Below, piece after piece: positions 1 through 10,435 of a DNA stretch of 60,000 nt. The first letter of the stretch is position 1, and each line of letters starts with the position of its first letter. Both the position numbers and the translations under genes were made by a program. The notes under the pieces are model-generated. The model searched no databases, was not told the origin of the DNA, and worked only from the letters and a program-made list of their open reading frames with translations. The DNA is from Takakia lepidozioides (Eukaryota; Streptophyta; Takakiopsida; Takakiales; Takakiaceae): the NCBI GenBank assembly GCA_030704615.1, contig CM060731.1, positions 3,102,001 through 3,162,000 of the forward strand. The letters run 5' to 3'.

Positions 1-883
1 TCCACGAATTGCAGACACCGACAACAACTCAGGATACTGTTGCACCAACTGAGCAACATGGCGAAGTGAAACGCGTCGTGCAGTCTCATCCCTCTCCACA
101 TACAGGTAACGCCGAACTCGTACACCTGCCTGTAACACAGCAGCCAATCCGGTGCTGATCCGCCAAACAAGTCCAGAAGACAAACGCCTTCATCCAGATA
201 CTGCCACACAATAGGTGTGGTGTCCAATGGAGACAACCGAGGTGGTCCTGGTGCAATCCCCGCACTCTCCTCCTCTCCTGACGGTACAAAAGCCTCCACC
301 CAGGCTTGTTGCACCCGTCGATCAGCATCCCGCTGCAAATCCTTGCTCGTGCCCCACAATGGAGTCTGAGCAACCATGGTAGGCAACTCCGCCATTCCAT
401 ACATGTCATCCTGCTCTCCCGGAGGTGGCACATCCTCTGAATGAGCGTTGCCCTCAAGCAACTCTCTAGGCCAACTCACTGCCGCTATGAATGCTGCTAG
501 TATCGGCATCTTGCCTCGCTGGGCAACCGCAACTCCTCCTATGAACGTCACAGGGAGCTGCACACGCCGGCCCTCCCCTGACTGCCATGCAGGCCTATAG
601 GAAGCTGACTCCTCCCAAAAATCCAGGGTGAAGCCCATGGGGTACAACATTGCCCCACCAACCAGGACATCGTATGAGACCGCGTCTGTCACAATGCCTT
701 GGCTCGCATCATTGAGCCATCTGTAGGGTGATCCGGCCGTAGTCTGATAGCCAACTCACGCCGTATCATGCCCCGAGCCTACTCCGATCCTCCCAGAGAC
801 GTTTGTATCTGGAAAGGACAAGGCTCCATATCTGTCTCCGTGAGGCCCAAGCTTGCAATAGCAGCTCTGCCCAGCATCAATGG
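1..883 (-). pseudogene. Retroelement pol 5' part: broken protease plus DNA methyltransferase-like segment (runs off window)
   Basis: This continues the gag frame leftward. After the TAG that ends the gag ORF the frame stays protein-like. The aspartic-protease context (DSRA just before the stop, where the family has DSGA or DTGA) is followed by LMLGRAAIASLGL and, after a second in-frame stop near 750 and a frameshift near 700, by SYDVLVGGAMLYPMGFTLDF, as in the retropepsins of plant Ty3/gypsy elements. An acidic linker follows. At about 195-150 the frame reads LLDLFGG and then, across a one-base frameshift near 160, ISTGLAAVLQAG and YLYVERDETARR, down to the window edge. This looks like motif I of a DNMT3-like C5-cytosine methyltransferase (FDG-IATG type) and the following strand and helix. 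At least two stops and two frameshifts make it non-functional. Motif IV (PCQ) and the reverse transcriptase would lie outside the window. The gag/protease assignment is firm; the methyltransferase assignment is likely. Confidence 0.68.
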
Positions 884-3118
884 CTAAGCTCTTGAGTCCA
901 ACAAGACCCGCAGTGGCCGGTACCTCTTGCCTGCCAGTCCACTCAAATAGAAAATGCCATCCTGGTTGTCTAACATGACAACTCCAGGTGTCACCATGGC
1001 GCGCTCAATGGCTGGCCTGGCTGGCAGCTCCAGCAACCTGGCAGCTGCAGCTTGCCATGGCGCCGCCGTGGCAGTCTTGACCCTCAAATCCGAGGATCCC
1101 TCCGGCACTACACCTCCCACTATCTCCGCAGAAGATGAAGTAACCTCCCCACTCTCACAGAGTGTAGCTGCCAGCCTGAACACCTCAGCTGGTTTTACCC
1201 CCGGCGTCGCAATCATGGTAGCCGAGAACAATGGATCCTGGCACACAGATGTGGCCGCTCCTAGCAGCACACTAGCTGCCATAGCCTTGGCAACACTAGG
1301 TAGTGGTGCTACCCGTGTAGCTCTCCCCAATGGCATAGTATCCTCCGCCTCGGTAACCGTCGGGCGAGAACTTGGTGCCATAGATGGCGTCGACACTGTC
1401 TCTGCCAATGTGAATGACTGAGGAAGCCTAGCCTGACGGCTTGCCTCCCCACGCTGTGGATCCAACTCCACCTCTGCACCTCGTGGCTCAGGAACTCGTG
1501 CTGCTCCTCGAGTCACGGTTGCAGCAGACTCCACCTGCACTAGTGGTAGTGCTGCTCCACACATGAATCCCATGCCTCCCATATCTCCTCCCTCAAGAGT
1601 AGGAGGTGGACCATCCGGCCTTAGAGCCGGTACCACCTGAGCTGTAGCCATGGCAGCGAGCCTCTGCTCTAGCTGCTGAAGCCGGTTGGCCATGCCTTGG
1701 TCAACACCCTGACCTCCGCGTCCTTGGCCACGTTGAGCTTGCCCTTGGCCTGCACCTCGTGGCTGGCCACCTCGTCCTCTCTGGGCTGCTCCACCTCGCC
1801 CCCGGCCACCATTGTTCCCTTGGAACTGGCCTGGGCGCAACTCAGGATGCAAACCATAACACTGGGCCTCTCCATGCCCGTGCTTGCCACAATGCCCACA
1901 CTGCAACTGTGCAGGCTGTGCATGTGCCGACCCTTTGCCTCCCTCTGGGCAATCCTTCTTGACATGGGGTCCTCCACATGTCCAGCACACCACATCCGCC
2001 CGTTGTTGGCCAGCAAATGAAGGGAGAGACCCCTGCATCTGAGGTCCTCTCTGCCCTTCCCTGAGCTTCACCTGAGCCCCCTTGTTGCCTTGAGCACGTT
2101 GAGGTAGTGGTTGGCTAGGAGCACCACTACCCCGTGGCGTCTCCTTAGCAAATCCCACCATGACCACTTGTTCCTCCACCATGTTGAGCTCTATCCGCTC
2201 TGCCAGCAAAAACACATTTGCTAAGGTGGGTTGGGCCGCTTGTAGGAGAGTTGCACCCCGCACCCTTCTCCTCAGCTCCTTGTCCAATATCCCATACCAA
2301 AATTGGACTGCCTGAGCTTCCGTAACCCCTTGGGTTACATTTATCAAGCGCCTCATGCGAGTGAAAGCCTCCCTCAAGCTCTCGGTCGGCTTCCGTTGGA
2401 ACTCTTGCAAGCTCCGCAACTTCTCTGTCCTCACCCCTTGGTAGTTCCCTCTCAACTCTTCGAAGAACTCCACAACAGGGTTGAAGACAGGCACGGGTGC
2501 TAGTGCTGGTGCGGTAGTGGCTTGGGTGGACGTCGTAGCTACTGTACCACCAGTCCCACTAGTCCCACTGCTACTTGCTGAAGCTGCCGGTGCAGCGGCA
2601 GGTGTAGCCACTGCCCTCGTGGCTCTAGTGCCCCTAGTGATGGAGACATAGTCGGGTGACCAGTACATCCTCCACTCCTCGATCTCAACCTCATGCCCCC
2701 GCCTGAACTCATGGTAATCATCCATAGGCGGCCCCTCAAGGTGCTGAAACAGCCCCTTCCATGCCATGAAAGGCGTAAATAGTTGTGGATTGCGCATTTG
2801 CTGCAAATCACACCAACTATCAAACTCTTGGATAAAATCATCCAACTCGATGGTGCCCACCGCCCCAGAGTACCTTCGTGGCCCCTTGGTAGCTCCATAC
2901 ATCTCCTCCATTGTGTCCCACAACAATGGCAAAGAAACAACTTGCACCGCCGGTATGAGTCCTCCTGATTCACAATCCGAATCAGAACCTTCCGTAGAAG
3001 ACACAGGAGGTGAAGGTGGCCTAAACCGCACACCTCGTCTCGTGTACCCACTAGTATCGCTAGTGCTCGAACCGGCACTGTCCCCAGCAACTAGTGGCAT
3101 CTCCGTGTTGACACTCAA
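884..3118 (-). CDS. Ty3/gypsy-like retrotransposon Gag with two zinc knuckles and the start of protease
   Basis: This is a 744-residue ORF. A low-complexity acidic N-terminus precedes a retrotransposon gag domain at roughly residues 215-310, with typical FFEELRGNYQG and REAFTRMRRLINVTQG stretches. A Gly/Arg/Gln-rich nucleocapsid part carries two CCHC knuckles: CWTCGGPHVKKDC (spacing 2-3-4, one residue short of the usual 2-4-4) and CGHCGKHGHGEAQC (canonical 2-4-4). Gag packages element RNA, and the knuckles bind it. The C-terminal 200 residues are Pro/Ala/Thr-rich and lead into a degenerate protease motif (LLDSRA), where the ORF stops with TAG. In intact relatives gag and protease are usually one polyprotein, so the stop is probably a mutation, although a suppressible gag stop cannot be excluded. 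The start at 3118 is the first ATG of the open frame. Confidence 0.85.
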   Translation of the reverse strand: MSVNTEMPLVAGDSAGSSTSDTSGYTRRGVRFRPPSPPVSSTEGSDSDCESGGLIPAVQVVSLPLLWDTMEEMYGATKGPRRYSGAVGTIELDDFIQEFDSWCDLQQMRNPQLFTPFMAWKGLFQHLEGPPMDDYHEFRRGHEVEIEEWRMYWSPDYVSITRGTRATRAVATPAAAPAASASSSGTSGTGGTVATTSTQATTAPALAPVPVFNPVVEFFEELRGNYQGVRTEKLRSLQEFQRKPTESLREAFTRMRRLINVTQGVTEAQAVQFWYGILDKELRRRVRGATLLQAAQPTLANVFLLAERIELNMVEEQVVMVGFAKETPRGSGAPSQPLPQRAQGNKGAQVKLREGQRGPQMQGSLPSFAGQQRADVVCWTCGGPHVKKDCPEGGKGSAHAQPAQLQCGHCGKHGHGEAQCYGLHPELRPGQFQGNNGGRGRGGAAQRGRGGQPRGAGQGQAQRGQGRGGQGVDQGMANRLQQLEQRLAAMATAQVVPALRPDGPPPTLEGGDMGGMGFMCGAALPLVQVESAATVTRGAARVPEPRGAEVELDPQRGEASRQARLPQSFTLAETVSTPSMAPSSRPTVTEAEDTMPLGRATRVAPLPSVAKAMAASVLLGAATSVCQDPLFSATMIATPGVKPAEVFRLAATLCESGEVTSSSAEIVGGVVPEGSSDLRVKTATAAPWQAAAARLLELPARPAIERAMVTPGVVMLDNQDGIFYLSGLAGKRYRPLRVLLDSRA

Positions 3119-5895
3119 CCGGTCATGAACATGTCCCTAACCCCCTCTCCACAAGGTAACCGGGTAGAGAACCTGTTGCGGCTTATGGTTTGGAATACTA
3201 AGTTCCTAACATAGCCTACACATGTACCTGCATCCACCGCAAACACTCCTATGGTTGGCTGGTCATCACCTCCAACCTCACCACAGGAGAAACAATGATG
3301 GTCTGGCTAGTCATCACCCCAGCCTCACCATCGACAGCATACTCTAGGACTGGCCGGTGATCAAATCCGGACCAATCACCTATAAAAACAAGCGCCCACA
3401 CAAAACTAGCATGGCGCACAGTCAAGCATGCAGGTATGGAGGGGATCCAAACACAAGAAATCAGAACGACAACTCCCCCACACCAAAAACAACTCCACAG
3501 TGTTGCTCCTGCAATGACACCCCAGCCCAAACCCGGACTGACTCTTGCCTCCACCTACGGAAAGGTCTTGGCCTAATGAGAGGGTGGAAACTACGAGGAA
3601 GAGAAGCTAAAGCAATGCCTAACCCCAGCATGCCCTCATCCCAACACTCTTCCTCTTCTCTCTTCCCTCACTTGCATGACCATGGGAATATCATGAAGAT
3701 ACTCCTCAAACCGCCCTCCACGAGCTTCAAAATTCGGCCTTCAAGACCACATGCCAGTCCTTAGGCAGTCCACCAGTGCCTCCATGAGTCAGCACAGGCC
3801 GTCCACAGGTCAACACGGGCCACCACAGACTAGCATAGGCCCACACAGCTCACTGGTCACAGCCGTCACAGTCCCACAGGCCACTGGGCACAGCCTGTCA
3901 CAGCCCGTCACAGCCCCACAGGCCACAGGGCACAGCCCGCCACAGCTTGTCACAGCCCCGCACAGCCCGTCACAGCTTGCCACAGCCTGTCACAGCCCGT
4001 CACAGCCCCACAGGCCACTGGGCACAGCTTGTCACAGCCCCTCAGAGCCCGTCACAGCTCGCCACAGCCTATCACAGCCCCAAAGGCCTCAGGCACGGCC
4101 TGTCACAGCCCCTCACAGCCCCAAAGGCCACGGGCACAGCCTGTCACAGCCCGTCACAGCCCCACAGGCCACTGGGCACAGCCTGTCACAGCCCCGCACA
4201 GCCCGTCACAGCCCCACAGGCCACTGGGCATAGCCTGTCACAGCCCCTCACAGCTCGTCACAGCTCGCCACAGCCCCTCACAGCCCCAAAGGCCTCAGGC
4301 ACGGCATGACACAGCCCCTCACAGCCCCTCACAGCCCCAAAGGCCTCAGGCACGGCCTGTCACAGCCCCTCACAGCCCCAAAGGCCACGGGCACAGCCTG
4401 TCACAGCCCCAAAAGGCCACCGGCACAGCCCCTCACAGCCCGTCACAGCCCCAAAGGCCACTGGTGCAGCCCGTGACAGCCCCTCACAGCCCTGAAGGCC
4501 ACCGGCACAGCCCGGCACAGCCCCATCCATGGCCGCTCTGGCAGTTTAGCCATTTCTCCAAGGGGTTTAGCCACGCCAAGCTAGGGTTTGTGTCTCTTGG
4601 ACTCTAGGCTTCTTTCCACCGAGCTATGGCGGCTATGAGGAAATCAGCAAGGTATTCTTGCTCTTTCGGCTCCCACACACCACCATAGTAGCCCTAAGCC
4701 ATGAGGTGGTTGCCACAAACCAAGCCTTCTTTCTCACTTAGCCTCCCCAACCACGCCACTAAACTCAATGGTAAACAACCAAGCCCTGCTGGTTCCCAGC
4801 CCTTGTGAGCACTCATTCAAGCACTCTCCTTGGCCATAACATCTGTCTTAGAGCCTATTCCAGCCCCCTACACCTGCTGCTTCAAGAGTTGCGCTCCCTT
4901 CAAGCTTGAAGTTGAAACCCCAACTCACATAGGCCCTACAAGTGCTTTTCTTTCACTCCAAGTGGAAACCAGCCCTAGACCTTCCGTTCTAGCTCTCTAA
5001 AGCTTGAAAACAAGAGCCTCAATGGGCTGAAGGCATGCTCCACACATGCCCCACTCTCACCATAAGAGAATCAGCTCCTTTGCTTCATTTCTTGCACCCA
5101 CAAACCTGAAAATACAAGCTTCAGCAGGCTGAAAGCATGCTCCACATGCCCTACAGGGAAACCAGCCCCTTCCTTCCTTTCTTGCACTCCCACCCCTGAA
5201 AGTGCAAAACTTCACCAGGCTGATAGCATGCTCCACACATGCATTGCCCTCGCATTCCCAAGTCCAGTTCTCAGCTTTGCCACCAAAGCCACTATAACCT
5301 GCTCTTGACTGGTCCTCTTCCCAATCGAGCTTGCTCATGCATGTACACAGTCTGAAACCATCAAGGTGCTCTGAAATTACCTGCAGCATGGTGCTTTCAT
5401 CTCTGAAGCTGAAGATCGAATGCCAAGGTCTACCACCTCGTAACCCACATCGCCTCCGCTTCTAACAACCAAGAGCTCCACGGTGCTCCTTGCATAATAA
5501 CTTGGTTTCTCTCATTCTCAAGCAAAAACCACAAGTGCTACAACTAACTCGTATCTGGCACTCACAGATACGAGCTCATCTTTCTCGAGTGATAAAGAAG
5601 AAGAATACAAGCACAAGCTCACAAAGCTCACAAAGCTGAAGCATAAACTCATGCATATATAACCTCATCACTCAAATACAAGTCAAGCCAAGTGCACCCC
5701 ACGCCATGGGGAATCCACACTACGGCGCCATAGCTAGGCGCGGTGAGGCTCAACTCGAGAAAGATGAGCCTCCCGCGCTTGCCGTGAAGATAACCACTCC
5801 AGGGCCTGAATCTGCCTTGACCCCTGGGTTGACACTTGGGCCAATCCCAAATATCAATATGTAAAAGCTAGCTATTTCCTAGCTAGTTTCACACT
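3119..5895 (-). mobile_element. Probable leader/LTR region of the leftward gypsy-like element
   Basis: These 2.8 kb lie upstream of gag on its strand and hold no convincing gene. A TATATATGCAT box sits on the minus strand near 5650-5660, about 2.5 kb before the gag ATG, which would suit an LTR promoter. It is followed downstream by a long leader containing the GC-rich minisatellite at 3850-4525. No tRNA primer-binding site and no paired LTR could be recognised, because the other LTR lies outside the window. LTR borders are therefore not given. Confidence 0.35.
3850..4525. repeat. GC-rich minisatellite (CACAGCCCnn units)
   Basis: About 675 bp are built from near-identical CACAGCCCGT or CACAGCCCCT decamers. 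They alternate with CACAGGCCACTGGGCACAGC and CAAAGGCCACGGGCACAGC blocks in a higher-order unit of some 40-55 bp. The array is stop-free in several frames, which produces long artefactual ORFs rich in HSPSQP and ARHS peptides. On the strand of the adjacent gag gene it is G-rich (GGGGCTGTGA and similar). It lies about 0.7-1.4 kb upstream of the gag start. Confidence 0.9.
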
Positions 5896-6299
5896 AGTGG
5901 TAAAATAACTTGACATTTTCTATTTTGAATGTCTTGTGGTTGCTAGTATGCAAGAGGGGTCCATTCTGTTTTTATATCAGAATTTCACCATATAATGAAG
6001 AATTTAAATCATTTAATCTATTTTTATTTTATATAACATTATTAAATTAAACATTAATATACCATTTAATAAAAAATTCCAAGCTGCTATCCCCTGTTTT
6101 CAAAAATAAAATATAAATTTAAGAATTTAAAATTACAAATATAACTATTAAATTATTTTCAGAGACATTCTTGATGACACATGACATAAACCCTGCCATA
6201 TATGCTAGTCATATATTATGTCTAAGTACCACATGTCACATCTGAAGTGCAACATGTGTCGTGACGTGTCGCTTGCGCAGTGGTGCACGTGTTCCTCTA

Positions 6300-6567
6300 A
6301 AGCCTCTCCATGTAGGCAACGCTCATCAGACAATATAGTCATATAGTTAGTCGTATGTAAGTCATAGAATTGTAACTACATCACTCTCTTATGCATGACT
6401 CCATGTGCCACGCACGCAGTCACGGCTATGACTTGCAAAATGCAGTCCTAAAGACTAGTCGCTATGACAGGGCTTTTTTCACTACAGAGTGATGTAGTCA
6501 TGAACGCATATAGGACTGAAAAAATAGTCATATGTGCAGTCATAAAAACGCTCATCTGTTGTAGTGT
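6300..6567 (-). mobile_element. Terminus of a CACTA-like DNA transposon
   Basis: Read on the minus strand, the segment begins CACTACAACAGATGAGCG at 6567, matching the CACTACAA start of plant CACTA (EnSpm) elements. Behind it are repeated AGTCATA or TATGACT heptamers in both orientations and a complementary pair (ACTACATCACTCT near 6376 and AGAGTGATGTAGT near 6486). Such subterminal repeats are typical of the superfamily. The terminus abuts retroelement integrase sequence at 6568. A matching opposite end and the 3-bp target duplication were not found, so this may be a solo or decayed end. Confidence 0.42.
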
Positions 6568-7361
6568 TGGGATCATCCCGAGGCTGATGGCCTGAGAGAG
6601 AGGGTTGTACAAACAGTCAAGCGAGGCTTGCGCAAGTATGGCTTGCAGAAAGGACACTTAGGAGATTGGGACCTTCAGCTACCTTGGTTGGCCATGGGCT
6701 ACAGGTTTAGCAAACAAGCATCACTTGCCTCGTTCTTGCCTTATTTCCTTCTCTCTGGCCGAGAGCCAGATTTGCATGCATCTATTTGCAGGGAAACTGC
6801 AGTAGTTCTCAACCTTGATGATCCGGATGTGTGGACACAAGTATGTGCCTAGCGGGCAGAGTTGTTCAAAGAGAGTCATGCCTATGGCTTTTGAGAACCT
6901 TGCTATTGCCCAACACCGAGACACATTGAGGTACGCCACTATACGTGGAGGGGGATATCGGCCAGGTGTTCGGCGTTTCCACCCTGGGGACTATGTGTAT
7001 CTGCAGCAGACAGCGCCTACGATTTTGGATGTCACAGCAGGGCGTGTGATTCTAAGGGTCCGGGAGGTGTTGCCTTCAGGAGTGTTGATTCTGGAGGGTC
7101 GAGATGGCATGGTATGGAAGGACCATGTGCGCAATTATGCGCCATGTCACCTTTCACATGTGGATGGGAGGATAGATCCCAACTTTGCAGTGGTACCTGC
7201 AGGGTTGCGTTGCATGCTATGTAGGCATACTGGTGGGCGCCGCGACCATGTTGGTGTGTGACAAATGCTCAAGGGGGTGGCACATGGGATGCTTGACACC
7301 GCCACTTGAGGAGGTTCCTAGTGGAAAATGGTTGTGTCCACGGTGCCTTGGACATAGATAG
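6568..7361 (+). pseudogene. Retroelement integrase C-terminal half fused to a PHD finger (5'-truncated, frameshifted)
   Basis: The frame opens at WDHPEADGLRERVVQTVKRG, the end of an rve integrase core (HPxADG with the catalytic-Glu region). An LPWLAMGYRFSKQASL block follows, and then an integrase C-terminal part with RRFHPGDYVYLQQTAP. The tail is a PHD finger: CMLC at about 7212-7223, then, after a frameshift near 7240-7255, VCDKCSRGWHMGC, LEEVPSGKW and LCPRC, giving a complete C4HC3 set, ending in TAG at 7361. PHD fingers read histone H3 tails, so this module probably guides insertion, as chromodomains do in chromoviruses. A TAG at 6852 with a frameshift near 6870, plus the frameshift inside the PHD finger, show that the copy is dead. 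Its strand is opposite to that of the gag fragment, so they are different insertions. Confidence 0.78.
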
Positions 7362-7604
7362 TGGGCATGACAATGGTGGAATTGACAAGTGATCCAAGGT
7401 CTAGCTGATGGGAGCTCAACGCCATGGATACTTAATTGAAGATCATGGATTGCAGGAAGGCGAGTAACGATGGGGCTACTTTTGCACCCGGCCTCTTGAT
7501 CTATTGACTTTAGATACTGGGACATGTGCGATTGAAGACCAAGTGATGATTTTATTGAGATGGATACTTGTCAGCTATCCGGTGTTAGAGGGACCTAATC
7601 ACCA

Positions 7605-7640
7605 GCTAAGGGGGCGATTGTGGCATAGCTTTCTAGGATT
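7605..7640 (+). other. Probable polypurine tract and start of 3' LTR
   Basis: About 245 bp after the PHD stop, the purine run AAGGGGGCGA (7608-7617) is followed by TTGTGGCATAGC, the usual arrangement of a plus-strand priming site next to an LTR that starts with TG (about 7619). A TATA-like CCTATAAATG occurs near 7981, inside the presumed LTR. The LTR's 3' end could not be located. Confidence 0.45.
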
Positions 7641-10435
7641 GTGTGCTTAGAATGTATGGTGGACAACGATGTATGTTGTGGCACGATGCTTAGGTGCACG
7701 ACAACACTAATGGCATGGCATACATTCTAGCGATGAAGACTAGTTTAAGTTGTAGTGCATTGTCAACCACATCATCAACGTATATATTTTTGGAGGTTGC
7801 CTGAACTTTTGGAATTTTTTTTTTTTTGTTTTTTTTTTTCAGAAAACCGAAAGTGTTGCATCTTTTGGCAACAGGCTAGGCTCTGACTAATATATATTTG
7901 TGCAATTGCAATATCGATACAAGCATAAGCTTGGATCCCTTCCCTACAAGATTTGAAATCCATTACAGTCCCGCATTCCTCCTATAAATGACGACCATGT
8001 ATTGGAAGAAGCAAATGCGACCCTTCTATATTCTAGGTCTTGTTACGAAGTATGAAATGAGAAGAACAATACCTCTCCACTCACTTTTCCCTTAATTCCT
8101 TCTTGTCTTCTTGTTGTTTGAACATCATGTGGCTTGTTTTTGTCAAGCGGGGTTTTCAGACCCTCGAGTCACCTTCAGATCCGTCGTCGAACCAGTCGGG
8201 AATGTACGTGACGTTCGAGGTATGCAATTTCTTTGCCTTATGTGGCTTTGCCTTATGACTATACTAAGGGAAAAGTTTGACCAAATAGGAAGTAGTCTAG
8301 TATAAATAGAGTTTATCATTTATACTCTTTTCTTTTGATTCTCAGATTACAACGTCAACTTTGGTGACCTTCACAGCTTCAAGGATAGTGAAACTCGATA
8401 AATTATAAATTGCTAATGTTGCTTATTTTTCAAAGGCATAAAGACAGATACAATTTGAACTGCAATCAACAAACACCTCAATCACAATTATGATTATTGA
8501 ATAACATCATTATCTCTGTATATGAAAGAGATGGATAGAAGCATTTCTAAAATAAAAGGCTAACAATGTACATATTTAGTCCGACCCTACCATAATGAAT
8601 CACACCTTCGTTCCAGATTAGTGGAATCAACTAAATTGACATCCATACTATTCGTCTCAACAATCTCATGGCGAACATTGTGATCTCAAAAGATAAAAGA
8701 AGCTTATTTTGTGAGATACTTTCATGCCTACAAAACATGGATTAATTCTGGCAAGAAGCCCATCTATCCCCAAACTATTAGTCAAATGAAATGTAAGGCA
8801 ACCAAGCCATTGCTAACCGGCACCAGGCAGCTACACAAGCCCAAAGACTTCTACATTGTTGATTGTTGTCATGAGCCATTCTCTAAATTGCATCAAGTAA
8901 AACATTTGACCTCAACTTCATGGTGAACTCAAGGAGTGTCTTTTACAGCTTGACATAAGTCTAAATTTTGACTTTAAAAAATACATGTTTATTGAGCTCA
9001 TTTCAAGACCTACAATTGTACTACATCATTGCTTTCATGTTGCTTAGAAATGTGGTGAAATGCAATGCATGTGTTGTTGCAAAGTAGTCAATTTGAAGGC
9101 ATTTGTTTAGACTATGACATGAGCCAAATAGTGAAAAGTTGAGGCTAAACTGAGAATCAGTCAAACCATTTGCATCACACGCTTCAACTACGCAATTGTG
9201 AAAGTGAATTCATGGAGGTTTCAATCTCCAAGCCCGGTCACAATTTATGCTTATGTGAAAACATACAAGATTACAACAGTGCTCATTTAATGAGAATGAA
9301 GCAATCCTCGATTATATATATATAAAAATAAAATAAAATATAAGAAAGATGTTGCCGACTCTATCCGAAAAAAAATGTGAGCCTTCATAAATAGCTACCA
9401 TGTTGATTACCTTGATTAACAAGAGCAAATGAGGATGTTCATATTTGAGGTGTCACTCATTTAGCTGGACTGAAAATGACTCCTCAAAATCTAAACATGT
9501 GAGTGTTATTGCAAGACCTAGTCTCTACTTCGAAAGTCGAATGATTCTTTGGGGATCGTTCCTGAGTATGTAGATGTTTTTAGCGTTGTTCCCTGAAGTT
9601 GTCGTTAACAGTGCGGAGCAACACAAAGCTCTAGGACTAATAGATAGTGAGACAACCAATTTGTAGCCAAGTGGTGGACAATGCTCTTTGTGAGCCCCAA
9701 GAGGTACCATGTAAGGTATTATCAGTATTCTTGTCCACTCGGCAAATCCTTTCTTGTCTCTCCAGTAGTATGAGGATAATAATTGGATGAGGATAACTAT
9801 ATCTGGAGACCTTAATAGTTGTACGCACATTCATTCACATGGCTTTGAGGCCTGTGTCAGTTGAAATAATCTCAACGTCAACATATGCAAATGGCTTGAC
9901 ATACCCGTGGCGATAGGATAATCCTCATACACCTACATAGTTTCCTATATTGAATTGTAACTAATTGTGGATGAGTGCCACATCTATTTTGGGTTATCTC
10001 ATCTCTTTCTTTCGCCTTCCCTCTCCCGCCCCTTCTATCCATGTGTGTGGGTGTGTCCCCGGAAGGCTGAAGACAAGTTCAATGATACAAAAGTGAAAAG
10101 AATAGATTAAGAAAAAGTGTGGACTCCTGCCAAAGCAAGCACTAAATTATGGTATTATGGTATTCTAATTAGGGTAGAAGCACTCTTCATGGCGCAGGAA
10201 GTTGGATAAATATGATAACTTTTTGTGCTTTTAACTAATGAGATCATGTAATACCTTAACGGAAAGCTCTTAAGACAAGACAACTTTTCTTAGTTGAGAG
10301 TTAATGAGATTCTGATTCTATCTGCTATTAAAAGTGGATAGAAGTAGAGGATGTCAATGTCAGCCTCTGGCGCACCTTGTTCCTATCATGACTCATTCAT
10401 ATCTTTTCTACCTGAGATGGTAACAAAGAAAAAAA
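7641..10435. other. No recognisable gene; probable 3' LTR and old intergenic DNA
   Basis: The first 500-800 bp are probably the 3' LTR of the integrase element. A T-rich run lies at about 7817-7840. The rest is AT-rich, with only short non-conserved ORFs and no RNA gene that I can recognise. Confidence 0.5.

Noticed and set aside
954-2020. Plus-strand ORFs opposite gag (for example 155 codons at 954-1421)
   Set aside because: They are mirror frames of the gag ORF, whose zinc knuckles and gag domain prove the minus strand is coding.
3850-4525. Possible CRISPR array
   Set aside because: Units are contiguous and variable, with no constant-repeat/unique-spacer structure, and the DNA is plant nuclear.
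3751-4607. Long plus-strand ORFs rich in HSPSQP/RPLGTAC repeats
   Set aside because: They arise because the minisatellite unit lacks stop codons in several frames. They have no start context and no domain.
5893-5910. CACTAGTGG as the left end of the CACTA-like element
   Set aside because: Beyond CACTA it does not match the right terminus, and the flanking 3-bp sequences (TCA and TTG) differ.
1-7361. One continuous retroelement spanning gag to integrase
   Set aside because: The gag side is on the minus strand and the integrase side on the plus strand, both pointing away from the middle, so they are separate insertions.
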